A stretch of 64,000 nucleotides of DNA from Actinosynnema pretiosum (GCF_024171695.1 NZ_JAMTCF010000023.1:62001-126000); one strand, 5' to 3'; numbered from the stretch's first letter, positions 16,612 through 25,078 are shown. The notes: generated by a model from the letters alone, not told the origin. Translations and numbers: made by a program.

Positions 16612-18818
16612 TGAGCGAGGACAACGAGGTCCGAGCAGGCGAGGTCCGCGCAGACGAGGTCCGGTCGGGCGGAGCACGGGCGGGCGGGGTGCGGATCGGC
16701 GTCGACGTCGGCGGCACGTTCACCGACGCGGTCGCCGTCGACGCGGCCACCTTCGCCCTGCTGGGCAAGGTGAAGGTCCCCACCAGCCACGACCACCCCG
16801 ACGGCGTCGCCCACGGCATCCTGCGCGCCCTGGAGGAGCTGCGCGCGGCCACCGGCGTCGACCTGGCCAGGGTGTCGTTCCTGGCGCACGGCACCACCCA
16901 GGCCACCAACGCCCTGCTGGAGGGCGACGTGGCTGTGGTCGGCATCGCCGGGATCGGCACCGGGTTCGACGCCTGGGCCACCGCGCGGCTGAAGTCGTTG
17001 CGCAGACTCGAACTGGCGCCCGGCCGCCCGCTGCCGATCCGCTACGCCGCCGTCACCGACCCGGCCGACCCGGTGGTGGTCAAGTCGGCCGTCGACGCGC
17101 TGCACCGCGAGGGCGCCGAGGTCGTGGTCGCGGTCGAGCCGTTCAGCGTCGACGACCCGCTGGGGGAGCGCGCCGTGGTCGCCGAGGCCCGCGAGCAGGG
17201 CCTCCCGGCGACCGCGACGCACGAGATCACCGGCCTGTACGGGCTGGCCAAGCGCGCCCGCACGGCCGTGCTCAACGCCGGGATCATGCCGCGCATGACC
17301 GGGACCGCCGACCTGGTCGACCGCAGCGTCGCCGCCGCCGGGATCACCGCCCCGCTCATGGTCGTGCGCGGCGACGGCGGCGTCATGTCCGTCGCCGAGA
17401 TGCGCAAGCGCCCGCTGCTCACCGCGCTGTCCGGACCGGCGGCGGGCGTCGCGGGCGCGCTGATGGGGGAGCGGCTGAGCGAGGGCGTCTTCCTGGAGAC
17501 CGGCGGCACCTCCACCGACATCTCCGTGGTGCGCAGGGGAAAGGTGCAGGTCCGGCACGCCCGGCTGGGCGGTCGGGAGACGTACCTGCCCGCGCTGGAC
17601 GTGCGCACCGTGGGCGTCGGCGGCGGCTCCATGATCCGGGTCTCCGGCGGCGCGGTCACGCAGGTCGGGCCGCGCAGCGCGCACATCGCCGGACTGCCGT
17701 ACGCCTGCTTCGCCGAACCCGGCGCGCTGGACGGCGCGACCCTGGTGCGCCTGGCGCCCCGCGACGGCGACCCGGCCGACCACGTCGCGCTGGAGACGCC
17801 CGGTGGCGGCAGGTTCGCGCTCACCACCACCTGCGCGGCCAACGCGCTCGGCGTCGTCCCGCCGGACGCCTACGCGCTCGCCGACCCCGGCACCGCCCGC
17901 GCCGCGATCGCCGTGCTCGCCGCCGATCTCGGCACGACCGTCGAGGAGGCCGCGACAGCGGTGCTGCGCAAGGCGATCGCCCCGGTCGAGGCCGTGGTGG
18001 ACCAGCTCGTGGCCGCCTACCGGCTCGACCGCTCCGCGCTCACCCTGGTCGGCGGCGGCGGGGGAGCGGCGGCCATCACCCCGTTCCTGGGCACCCGGTC
18101 CACAGTGGACTGGCGGATCGCCGCGCACAGCGAGGTGATCAGCCCGCTCGGCGCGGCGCTGGCACTGGTGCGCGAGTCGGTCGAGCGGATCGTCCCCGAC
18201 CCGAGCCACACCGACGTGCTCGCGGTGCGCGCCGAGGCCGAGCGGGCCGTCATCGCCCAGGGCGCCGACCCCGCCGGGGTGGACGTGGACGTCGTGGTCG
18301 ACCCGCAGCGCAACCTGATCCGCGCCGTCGCCACCGGGGCCACCGAGCTGCGCGCCAAGGACCGCGCCCAGGTCGTCGACGAGGACGCGGTGCGCGCGGC
18401 CGTCGCGCGCAGCCTGGACGTGCCCGCCGACCAGGTCACCCGCCTCACCGCCACCGGGCACCACGCGGTGTGGGGCGCGCAGGTCCGCCGCAGGGGCCTG
18501 CTCGGCTTCGGCCGCACCACCCGGCACGTGCGCGTGGTCGACCGGGAGGGCGTGGTCCGGCTGCACGCGGCGGGCGCGCACGTCGCCGAGACCACCGTCG
18601 CCCGCGCCCCCGGCGAGCTGGCCGGGGTGGTGGACGAGCACACCTCCCACGGTGACGGCGGCTCCCGCGCGCCCGCCGTGTCGCTGCTGGTCGGCGCGAA
18701 GATCGCGGACCTGTCCGGGGTGCTGGACCGGGACCAGCTCGTCGCGCTCATCGGCGCCGAGCTGTCCTCCAGGGGACCGGACGAGCCGGTCGTGGCGATC
18801 GTGGAGGACCGGCGGTGA
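16611..18818 (+). CDS. Hydantoinase/oxoprolinase family protein (HyuA-like)
   Basis: 735 residues. After an unusual 25-residue head, the ASKHA-type phosphate loop GVRIGVDVGGTFTDAV (about residues 26-41) begins the HydA N-terminal domain. The hydantoinase A domain follows with FLAHGTTQATNALLEGDVAVVG, ETGGTSTDISVVRRGKVQV and VRTVGVGGGSMIRV. These ATP-dependent enzymes open cyclic amides such as 5-oxoproline or N-methylhydantoin, usually with a HyuB partner, which is absent here. The head is built from three 15-bp tandem repeats encoding EVRAG/EVRAD/EVRSG, so a downstream GTG before RIGVDVGG is a possible alternative start. One-base overlap with the oxidoreductase gene, 4-bp overlap with the next. 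Confidence 0.85.
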   Translation: MSEDNEVRAGEVRADEVRSGGARAGGVRIGVDVGGTFTDAVAVDAATFALLGKVKVPTSHDHPDGVAHGILRALEELRAATGVDLARVSFLAHGTTQATNALLEGDVAVVGIAGIGTGFDAWATARLKSLRRLELAPGRPLPIRYAAVTDPADPVVVKSAVDALHREGAEVVVAVEPFSVDDPLGERAVVAEAREQGLPATATHEITGLYGLAKRARTAVLNAGIMPRMTGTADLVDRSVAAAGITAPLMVVRGDGGVMSVAEMRKRPLLTALSGPAAGVAGALMGERLSEGVFLETGGTSTDISVVRRGKVQVRHARLGGRETYLPALDVRTVGVGGGSMIRVSGGAVTQVGPRSAHIAGLPYACFAEPGALDGATLVRLAPRDGDPADHVALETPGGGRFALTTTCAANALGVVPPDAYALADPGTARAAIAVLAADLGTTVEEAATAVLRKAIAPVEAVVDQLVAAYRLDRSALTLVGGGGGAAAITPFLGTRSTVDWRIAAHSEVISPLGAALALVRESVERIVPDPSHTDVLAVRAEAERAVIAQGADPAGVDVDVVVDPQRNLIRAVATGATELRAKDRAQVVDEDAVRAAVARSLDVPADQVTRLTATGHHAVWGAQVRRRGLLGFGRTTRHVRVVDREGVVRLHAAGAHVAETTVARAPGELAGVVDEHTSHGDGGSRAPAVSLLVGAKIADLSGVLDRDQLVALIGAELSSRGPDEPVVAIVEDRR

Positions 18819-19363
18819 CCGACGAGGAGCTCGGCGCGGCCCTGCTGGCGGCCACGCCCACCCACGAGGACCGCGACCCCGAGCTGCTGCGGCGCTGGGC
18901 GCGCACGGCGCTGGGGTTCGGCGACGAGCTGGCCGAGCGCGGGCTGCCGCCGGACGTGCGGGTGGTAGAGCGCGACGGCGGGGTGCGGGACGGCGAGGTC
19001 GTGCTGGCCGAGTACCACCGCCGCACCGGGACCGCCGTCGTCCGCACCGACGCGCTGCGCCGGGTCCGCCGGATCGCGCGGGAGCGGGGGTGGGACGTCG
19101 ACCCGGACGCCCTGCGCACCGCCGCCGTCGCGCACGAGGTCGCCCACCACCTGCTGCACGGCCCGCTCGCCCGCGAGCTCAAGCGGCGCCTGGGGCACCA
19201 CGCCCTCCGGCTCGGCCGGTGGCGCGTGCTCGGCCACGTCGCCGGGGCCGACGAGCTCGTCGCGCACCGGTTCGCCCACCGGGTCAGCGGCCTGGGCCGC
19301 AGCCCGCTCGCGCTGACCGCGGCACTCGCGGACAGCCTCGCCCTCGTCGCGCAAGGAGGCTGA
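18815..19363 (+). CDS. HExxH-containing protein of the hydantoinase operon, metallopeptidase-like
   Basis: 182 residues, no signal peptide or membrane helix. The segment AAVAHEVAHHLLHG (residues 104-116) contains HEVAH, the zincin zinc-binding/catalytic pattern, with a further histidine (H112) and H115 following. The flanking helices resemble the minimal metallopeptidase-like domains found beside hydantoinase/oxoprolinase genes, but no specific family is claimed. Alternatively it could be a structural helix without catalysis. The GTG start overlaps the hydantoinase stop (GTGA) and the gene is followed 3 bp later by the permease, so it is certainly part of the same operon. Confidence 0.7.
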   Translation: MTDEELGAALLAATPTHEDRDPELLRRWARTALGFGDELAERGLPPDVRVVERDGGVRDGEVVLAEYHRRTGTAVVRTDALRRVRRIARERGWDVDPDALRTAAVAHEVAHHLLHGPLARELKRRLGHHALRLGRWRVLGHVAGADELVAHRFAHRVSGLGRSPLALTAALADSLALVAQGG

Positions 19364-19366
19364 TCG

Positions 19367-20644
19367 ATGGGGATCGCCGTGCTGGCCGTGATGGCCATCG
19401 GGGTCGCGCTCATGCTCACCCGCGTCCTGCCCACCGCGTTCGCGCTCGGGCTGCTCGCCGTGGTGATCGCCCTGCTGTCCGGGGCTTCCCTGGTGGGCAA
19501 GGAGAACAGCGTCACCGCCGTGCTGCAGAACGGGTCCGCGCTGCTGGCGAGCACGATGATCGCGGTGCTGCTCGGCTCGTGGCTGGGCACGCTGATGTCC
19601 GAGACCGGCATCGCCGCCACGCTCGTGCGCAAGATCGTCGAGTTCGGCGGCGAGCGGCCCGCCGTGGTGGCGCTCGGGGTGTACGCGGTGGCGGTGCTGT
19701 GCGGGTCGATCACCGGCTCCGCGCCCGCCGCGATGCTCGCGGGCGTGGTCGGCATCCCGGCCATGATCGCGGTGGGGGTGCCGCCGGTGGTCGCGGGCGG
19801 CACGGTGCTGATGGGCCTGGCGACCGGGCTGCCGGTGGAGCTGATCGGCTGGCAGTTCCTGTCCGACGCGGTGGACCTGCCGCTGGAGCAGGTGCGGGCG
19901 TTCCAGCTCAAGGTGTTCCCGATCGCGCTGGTGGTCGGGGTCGCCTACGTGCTGGTGGAGGTGCGGCGGCGGGGCGCCAGGCACGCGTGGGCGGTGCGGG
20001 CGGCCAAGGCCCCGGACAAGCGGGCCCGGCGCGGGGACGCGCCCTGGTACGCGCTCGTCGCGCCGCTGCTGCCGATCGTGCTGGCGCTCGGGTTCGAGCT
20101 GCCGATCGTGCCGTCGCTGCTGGCGGGCGTGGTGTTCGCGCTGCTGACCACCACCCGGCCGGGCCGGTTGGGGGAGACGGCGATGCGCTCGCTGTACCGG
20201 GCGTTCGACGTGGCCGCGCCGCCGCTGGTGCTGTTCGTCGCGATCGGGATGCTGCTGTCGGCGGTGCGGCTGCCGGGGGCGGTGGCCGCGCTGGACCCGG
20301 TGGTGTCGGCGGTCAGCCCGTCCGGGCCGGTGCTGTTCGTGGTGGTGTTCGCGCTGCTGGTGCCGCTGTGCCTGTACCGGGGGCCGCTCAACGTGTACGG
20401 GCTCGGCGCGGGCATCGCCGGGGTGCTGGCCGGGGGAGGGGTGTACCCGGTTCCGGCGGTGCTGGGGCTGATGTCGTCGTACGGGCAGGTGCTGTGCGTG
20501 TCGGACCCGACGAGCACGCAGACGGTGTGGAGCGCGCAGTACGCGGGCGTGCGGCCGGAGAAGGTGATGGCGTCGACGCTGCCCTACACGTGGGTGATGG
20601 CGGTGGGGGTGCTGACGCTGACGTCGGTGCTGTTCCTGGCCTGA
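19367..20644 (+). CDS. Ion-transporter-superfamily permease (GntP/CitMHS/DcuC-like)
   Basis: 425 residues, almost entirely hydrophobic, with about ten to twelve transmembrane helices (first IAVLAVMAIGVALMLTRVL). A mid-protein glycine/alanine-rich re-entrant region (CGSITGSAPAAMLAGVVGIPAM) and its later counterpart (YGQVLCVSDPTSTQTVWSAQYAG) fit the two-repeat IT superfamily fold of carboxylate permeases. Strong AGGAGG ribosome site 6 nt before the ATG. As the last gene of the LacI-controlled operon it probably imports the substrate handled by the oxidoreductase and hydantoinase. Substrate identity is not visible in the sequence. Confidence 0.82.
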   Translation: MGIAVLAVMAIGVALMLTRVLPTAFALGLLAVVIALLSGASLVGKENSVTAVLQNGSALLASTMIAVLLGSWLGTLMSETGIAATLVRKIVEFGGERPAVVALGVYAVAVLCGSITGSAPAAMLAGVVGIPAMIAVGVPPVVAGGTVLMGLATGLPVELIGWQFLSDAVDLPLEQVRAFQLKVFPIALVVGVAYVLVEVRRRGARHAWAVRAAKAPDKRARRGDAPWYALVAPLLPIVLALGFELPIVPSLLAGVVFALLTTTRPGRLGETAMRSLYRAFDVAAPPLVLFVAIGMLLSAVRLPGAVAALDPVVSAVSPSGPVLFVVVFALLVPLCLYRGPLNVYGLGAGIAGVLAGGGVYPVPAVLGLMSSYGQVLCVSDPTSTQTVWSAQYAGVRPEKVMASTLPYTWVMAVGVLTLTSVLFLA

Positions 20645-20683
20645 GCGGGGTGGGGTCGCCTCGGGCCGGGGTGCCCGAGGCGA

Positions 20684-20740
20684 CGTGGAATAAGTTGGAA
20701 TCACAGGGCATGATGACTTCAGTGTCGGATGAAATGAAGC
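20684..20740 (+). repeat. Dispersed intergenic repeat, copy A
   Basis: Starts GTGGAATAAGTTGGAATCAC and ends around TTCAGTGTCGGATGAAA. The distance from GGAATAA to TTCAGTG is 31 nt, the same as in copy B at 25784. It has a direct repeat GGAAT-N5-GGAAT and a small stem TTCA/TGAA. Lies between the 3' ends of the permease and the convergent MmyB-like gene. Confidence 0.8.
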
Positions 20741-20750
20741 CGGGGGCCGG

Positions 20751-21620
20751 TCATCCCGCCCGCTCCTCCTGGCTGGCCGCCCACGACGCCAGGAGGGCGA
20801 GGCCGTCGGCTGTCGGCGTGCCCGAGGGCGCGGTGTAGACGGTCAGGAGCAGGCCGGGGTCGGTGGGCAGCTCCATCGACTCCACGTCCAGGTCGAGCCC
20901 GCCCACCACCGGGTGGCGCAGGCGCTTGCGCCCCGACCGGTGCAGCCGCACGTCCCCGGACGCCCACCGCCGCCGGAACAGCTCGCTGCGCGTCGACAGC
21001 TCGCCGACCAGGGCGATCAGCGCCTCGTCGTGCGGGTCGCGACCGGCCTCCATGCGCAGCTTCGCGGCCACGTCGCGGGCGATCCGGTCGTAGTCGGGGA
21101 AGAACGCCCGCGCCGCCTCGGGTTCCAGGTACACGAACCGCGCGGTGTTCGCCGGTCGGCGCGGATCGGCCAGCACGGGGGAGTACAGGGCACGGGCCAG
21201 CCGGTTCGCGGCCAGCACGTCGTAGCGGCCGTCGCAGATCCAGGCGGGCGCGTCGGTGATCGCGTCGAGCACCCGCCGCAGTGCCGGGCGCACCACCGTG
21301 GCCGGTCGCCTGCGGGGAGCGCCCGGCGTCCCGGACCGGCGGGCGAGGTGGAGCAGGTGCGCGCGCTCGGCCTCGTCGAGCCGCAGGGCCGAGGCCAGCG
21401 CGTCGAGCACCCCGTCGGAGGCGCCGGAGAGGCCGCCGCGCTCCATGCGCACGTAGTAGTCGACCGACACCCCGGCCAGCATCGCCACCTCCTCGCGGCG
21501 CAGGCCCGCGACCCGGCGGTGGGCGCCGTAGGCGGGCAGTCCGGCCTGCTCGGGCGTGATCCGGGCGCGGCGCGAGGTCAGGAACTCCTTGATCTCGGTG
21601 CGCGGGTCGGTCGTGGTCAC
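20751..21620 (-). CDS. XRE-family regulator with MmyB-like ligand-binding domain
   Basis: 289 residues. The N-terminal helix-turn-helix reads VAGLRREEVAMLAGVSVDYYVRMERGGLSGAS (residues 37-68), with the LRREEVA-xxAGVSxxYYxxLERG signature of this family. The C-terminal MLTR/MmyB domain (LDAITDAPAWICDGRYDVLAANRLARALY) is a PAS-like fold thought to bind hydrophobic ligands. The GTG start at 21620 lies 54 bp after the SDR gene, on the same strand, so the two are likely cotranscribed; MmyB-type regulators often control a neighbouring short-chain dehydrogenase. Confidence 0.88.
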   Translation of the reverse strand: MTTTDPRTEIKEFLTSRRARITPEQAGLPAYGAHRRVAGLRREEVAMLAGVSVDYYVRMERGGLSGASDGVLDALASALRLDEAERAHLLHLARRSGTPGAPRRRPATVVRPALRRVLDAITDAPAWICDGRYDVLAANRLARALYSPVLADPRRPANTARFVYLEPEAARAFFPDYDRIARDVAAKLRMEAGRDPHDEALIALVGELSTRSELFRRRWASGDVRLHRSGRKRLRHPVVGGLDLDVESMELPTDPGLLLTVYTAPSGTPTADGLALLASWAASQEERAG

Positions 21621-21674
21621 CGGTCCACGGTAGGCCGTGATCGACGGGGGAGGGAGGCACTGCCGGTGCCCCTC

Positions 21675-22478
21675 CTACGTGCCCGACGCGGTCGTGGCGA
21701 TGCCGCCGTCGACCGGGATGACCGCGCCCGTGAGGTACGCCCCGGCCCGGCAGGCGAGGAACACGGCGACACCGGCCATGTCGTCGTCGTGGCCGAGGCG
21801 GCGCAGCGGGGCCTTCGCGGCGATCGCGTCGCCCAGGGTGGCGAGCGTGGTGGCCATCATCTGCGACGGGAACGGTCCGGGGGCCACCGCGTTGACCGTG
21901 ACGTGCTGCGGGCCGAGCTCCCTGGCCAGCACCCTGGTGAGCTGGTGCAGGCCCGCTTTGCTGGCGGCGTAGGAGTAGTTGGGCGCGGCGGCGACGTGGA
22001 TGGCGGCGATGCTGCCGACGTTGACCACCCGCGCGGGGTCGTCCGGGGTGGCTGCCGCGCGCAGTGCCGGGAGCAGCGCCTGCACCAGCCGGAAGGGCGC
22101 CTTGAGGTTGAGGTCGAGCACGGTGTCCCAGGCCTCGGCCGGGAACGTCTCCAGGGGCTCGCGCCACATGGCCCCCGCGTTGTTGACGAGGACGTCGAGG
22201 CGGTCCGAGTCGGCGGTGACGAGGTCCGCGAGGCGGTGGCACCCGTCGGGCGCGGACAGGTCGGCGGGGAACGCCTCGACGTCGCCGAACCCGGACAGGT
22301 GACTGCGGGCCTGCGCGCACGCGCCCGCGTCGCGCGAGCTGATGACGACGCGGGCCCCGGCCTGCAGGAGGCCGCGCGCGATCATCAGCCCGATGCCCCT
22401 GGTGCCACCGGTGACGAGCGCGCGCTTCCCGGTGAGGTCGAAGAGGGCCGCGTGGGGGGTGAAGTGGTTGTCCGCCAT
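21675..22478 (-). CDS. Short-chain dehydrogenase/reductase
   Basis: 267 residues, classical SDR. The cofactor motif is VTGGTRGIG (residues 23-31), NNAG follows at about 99-102, and the active site has a serine in VNVGSIAAI followed by YSYAASKAG (YxxxK). The C-terminus ITGA-like YLTGAVIPVDGG is also typical. It should use NAD(P)H to interconvert an alcohol and a ketone; substrate unknown. The ATG at 22478 opens the pair with the MmyB-like regulator downstream. Nothing unusual was seen in codon use. Confidence 0.9.
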   Translation of the reverse strand: MADNHFTPHAALFDLTGKRALVTGGTRGIGLMIARGLLQAGARVVISSRDAGACAQARSHLSGFGDVEAFPADLSAPDGCHRLADLVTADSDRLDVLVNNAGAMWREPLETFPAEAWDTVLDLNLKAPFRLVQALLPALRAAATPDDPARVVNVGSIAAIHVAAAPNYSYAASKAGLHQLTRVLARELGPQHVTVNAVAPGPFPSQMMATTLATLGDAIAAKAPLRRLGHDDDMAGVAVFLACRAGAYLTGAVIPVDGGIATTASGT

Positions 22479-22597
22479 GGGTTTTCGCCTGTTCTGCCGT
22501 GGACTCTGGCACGACCAGGCTGGCAGGCGGTCCGGGGGTCGGGGAGATCCCGGTGGTCCGGGTACCGGGAGACCCCCCGACGCTCACCCCCGCCGGA

Positions 22598-23116
22598 TCA
22601 GTAGTCCTCCCACATGTCGTAGTCGGCGGTCTTCGGCCCCGCCGAGTCGTCCACCCCGAGGGCGGCCAGGTCGGCGGAGGTGAACGTCGCGTCCGCCCGG
22701 TCGCCCAGGAACACCCCGACCAGCACGTCCAGCACCTCCAGGTGGTGCTCGCGCACCTGCTCGTTGCACTCCCGGATGCGCGTCAACCCGCTGATGAGCG
22801 CGGTCCGCTCCAGGCCGTTCTGCTCCAGCTGCTGGTAGATCGCGGTGGCGTCCACCATCCCGTCACCGGGCGCGGAGACCTTCAGGTAGGAGGCGATGAC
22901 CCTGTTGAACATGAAGAACAGCGCGCGCTGGTTCTGCGGCGTCGCCTCGCGCTCCAGCACCACCCCGAACAGCCGCTGGAGCCCGTCCAGCACCCGCTTC
23001 CGGTGCGCCAGCATCGCGGTCGCGAAGGCGGTGTTGCTGCCGTAGGGCTCCTGCCGGGTCTCCGGCTGCACGGCGATGTAGGCCTCGACGAGCGCCCGCC
23101 GGTCGTAGTCGATCAC
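22598..23116 (-). CDS. Uncharacterised helical protein
   Basis: 172 residues if the GTG at 23116 (VIDYDRRALVEAYIAVQ) is used; a TTG at 23152 would add 12 residues with no family support. No signal peptide, no membrane segment. The protein is mostly helical and charged (AFATAMLAHRKRVLDGLQRLF, FFMFNRVIASYLKVSAPGDGMVDATAIYQQLEQ) and ends in an acidic tail PKTADYDMWEDY. I do not recognise it. It lies alone between the SDR gene and the flavodoxin-fold reductase, all on the minus strand with gaps over 70 bp, so an operon is not certain. Codon bias supports it as real. Confidence 0.6.
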   Translation of the reverse strand: MIDYDRRALVEAYIAVQPETRQEPYGSNTAFATAMLAHRKRVLDGLQRLFGVVLEREATPQNQRALFFMFNRVIASYLKVSAPGDGMVDATAIYQQLEQNGLERTALISGLTRIRECNEQVREHHLEVLDVLVGVFLGDRADATFTSADLAALGVDDSAGPKTADYDMWEDY

Positions 23117-23192
23117 CGGCGCAGGGTGCCTGAACCCGCGTCGGGTCCACAACGGAATTACGGACGCCCGCCGCGACCGGGCGGGTGGGCGG

Positions 23193-23774
23193 TCAGACCA
23201 GCGCCGCCGTGGTCAGGTCCGCCACCAGCGCGTCGACGACGCCCTCGATCGTGGCGGCGTCGGCGCTGTCCGAGTCGTGCACGAAGCGGGACGTGGTGAC
23301 CCTGGTGTTGCAGTACTCGAAGATCCCGTGGTCGATCGCCACGCGCATCGACTCGGCGTAGCCGTGCCGGTCGTACATGTCGGAGTCGCCGCCCGCCAGC
23401 GCGACGAGGTGCACCTGGTGGCCCGCGAGCGCGGTGCCGCCCTCGCCGTAGGCCCAGCCGTTGGTGAAGACGCGGTCGATCCAGCCCTTGAGCAGGGCGG
23501 GGAACGACCACCAGTAGACCGGGAAGACCAGGACGAGGTTGTCGGCGCGCTCGACGCGCTCGTGCTCGCGCCGGACGTCGGCGGGCGCGTCGTCCGCCGT
23601 GCGGGCGGCTTCCGCGTCGGCCGGGGTGAAGGTGGGGTCGAAGCCCTCGGTGGTCAGGTCGGCGACCTCGGCGGTGTGGCCGGGGGTCGCGGCGACCCGT
23701 GCGGCGACGCGGTGGGCGGTGGCGCCGGTGAGGGAGTCGGGGGAGGGGTGGGCGAAGACGACCAGGGTGTGCAC
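23193..23774 (-). CDS. Flavodoxin-fold NAD(P)H:quinone oxidoreductase
   Basis: 193 residues. Starts VHTLVVFAHPSPDSLTGAT, the FMN phosphate-binding loop of the Flavodoxin_2/NQO1-MdaB family, and contains VFPVYWWSFPALLKGWIDRV and FTNGWAYG, hallmark residues that stack on the flavin. It probably performs two-electron reduction of quinones, avoiding radical formation. The GTG at 23774 follows GGAGG by 5 nt; an upstream TTG overlaps that ribosome site and is rejected. Divergent from a TetR gene 60 bp away with a palindromic operator in between, so it is very likely TetR-regulated and induced by electrophiles or quinones. Confidence 0.87.
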   Translation of the reverse strand: MHTLVVFAHPSPDSLTGATAHRVAARVAATPGHTAEVADLTTEGFDPTFTPADAEAARTADDAPADVRREHERVERADNLVLVFPVYWWSFPALLKGWIDRVFTNGWAYGEGGTALAGHQVHLVALAGGDSDMYDRHGYAESMRVAIDHGIFEYCNTRVTTSRFVHDSDSADAATIEGVVDALVADLTTAALV

Positions 23775-23789
23775 GGGGGCCTCCAAGTC

Positions 23790-23822
23790 AACTTACGATT
23801 AGTAACTTACGATCGGTAAGTT
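23790..23822. promoter_or_regulatory. TetR-type operator with overlapping repeats
   Basis: AACTTAC and GTAAGTT form a perfect 7-bp inverted repeat around GATCG (23804-23822). AACTTACGATTAGT at 23790-23803 is a direct-repeat copy of the left arm. The whole site fills the short divergent gap between the quinone reductase and the TetR gene, so it should control both. Confidence 0.75.
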
Positions 23823-23833
23823 AACCTGAGCCC

Positions 23834-24427
23834 ATGGCGAAAGCGGAAGGGCCTCGGCGGCGGATGTCCCATGACGCGCGTCACTCCCAGCTCCTGGAGG
23901 AGGCCCGGCAGCTCATCCGGGAGGAGGGCTGCGACGCGCTCACCCTGGCGCGCGTGGCCGAGCGGGCCGGTGTGGCGAAACCGCTGGTGTACCAGCACTT
24001 CGGCACTCGGGCGGCCGTGCTCGTCGAGCTGTACCGGCGGTTCGAGGAGCGGCAGCTCGCCGTGCTCGGCGAGCTGCTGGCCTCGGCGGAGGACGACCTG
24101 CGGTCGGTCGCGGAGCTGATCGCGGACGCGTGCGTGGGGTGCGCGGTGACGGAGGGGGAGGAGCTGCCGGGGGTGGTCGGCGCGCTGGAGGGGTCGCCGG
24201 AGCTGCGGAGGTTCCGGCAGGAGGCGGACGGGCGGTTCGGCGACGCGTGCCTGGAGGCGCTGCTCCCGTACGCCCGCGCTGGTGCGCTGCCCGCCGCGGT
24301 GATGCCCGCGATCCTGGGGGCGATCGGCGGGGTCGCGCGGAGCGTGATCGTGGGGGAGTGCACGCCGGACGAGGGGCGGGAGGCGCTGCGGGAGGTCATC
24401 GCGGCGCTCGTGCCGCGTGAGGGCTGA
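23834..24427 (+). CDS. TetR-family transcriptional regulator
   Basis: 197 residues. The N-terminal helix-turn-helix ALTLARVAERAGVAKPLVYQHFGTRAAVLVELYRRF (about residues 37-72) is typical TetR, while the C-terminal ligand domain is divergent as usual. ATG at 23834 with no strong ribosome site but in the right place relative to the operator. It is transcribed away from the flavodoxin-fold quinone reductase and probably represses it and itself. The 3' end converges with a GNAT gene with only 6 bp between stops. Confidence 0.88.
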   Translation: MAKAEGPRRRMSHDARHSQLLEEARQLIREEGCDALTLARVAERAGVAKPLVYQHFGTRAAVLVELYRRFEERQLAVLGELLASAEDDLRSVAELIADACVGCAVTEGEELPGVVGALEGSPELRRFRQEADGRFGDACLEALLPYARAGALPAAVMPAILGAIGGVARSVIVGECTPDEGREALREVIAALVPREG

Positions 24428-24433
24428 CCGCGC

Positions 24434-24985
24434 TCAGCGCCGCGCGTCCGCCGTGACGCGGGAGTGGACGAGCACGTCGGTGCGACGGCCGCCGAAGGTG
24501 AGGAAGCTGCGCAACCTGCCCTCCAGCAGGTAGCCGTTGAGCTCCAGCACCCGCTGCGAGGCGTGGTTGTCGGGATCGACCCAGGCCTCGACGCGCGCGA
24601 AACCGCCCGCGCCGAGGCCCCACGCGGTCAGCAGCGCGATCGCGCGCGGGGCGACGCCTCGGCGGCGGGCGGCGGGGACGACCCAGTAGCCGATGCCCGC
24701 GACGCCCTGCTGCGGGCGCGTCATCAGGTTGATGTGGCCGACGGCCTCGTCGGCGCCCCGGTGGGCGATCGCCAGCGAGATGCCCTGGCCCGAGGTGAGC
24801 CGGGCGTGCTGGCGGGCGAGGTAGGCGCGGCCCTCCTCCTCGGTGTAGCGCGCGGGCACGGTGGTGCCCAGCGGGATCGTGGGGTCCTGGGAGGCCTGCT
24901 CGACGCAGCGCAGGTCGCCGTCGTGCCACGGGCGCACGCGGACGACGCCGTCTTCGAGCGGGGGCGGGTAGGCGAGGGTGGTCAC
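24434..24985 (-). CDS. GNAT N-acetyltransferase (RimJ/RimL-like)
   Basis: 183 residues. The acetyl-CoA-binding core is visible as GIGYWVVPAARRRGVAPRAIALLTAWGL (residues 96-123), with the R/Q-x-x-G-x-G/A pyrophosphate loop seen as RRRGVA. It ends with RVEAWVDPDNHASQRVLELNGYLLEGRLR, the NxxSxxxxxKxGF-type region of ribosomal-protein/small-molecule acetyltransferases. Start is GTG at 24985. Substrate unknown. The upstream region contains repeat copy C, so that element sits in the divergent promoter region with the next plus-strand gene. Confidence 0.87.
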   Translation of the reverse strand: MTTLAYPPPLEDGVVRVRPWHDGDLRCVEQASQDPTIPLGTTVPARYTEEEGRAYLARQHARLTSGQGISLAIAHRGADEAVGHINLMTRPQQGVAGIGYWVVPAARRRGVAPRAIALLTAWGLGAGGFARVEAWVDPDNHASQRVLELNGYLLEGRLRSFLTFGGRRTDVLVHSRVTADARR

Positions 24986-25022
24986 GATCGGTCATCTCAG
25001 CACAGCGCGGCGTGGCGGTCCG

Positions 25023-25078
25023 GCGGAATAAGTGGAATCACGGCACACGATCACTTCAGTGCAAGCTGAAAAGAACTT
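25023..25078 (+). repeat. Dispersed intergenic repeat, copy C
   Basis: Reads GCGGAATAAGTGGAATCACG, then TTCAGTGCAAGCTGAAAAG. It has one base fewer than copies A and B in the first spacer. TTCAG/CTGAA form a 5-bp stem. It lies in the divergent gap between the GNAT gene and the 25112 gene. Confidence 0.75.
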
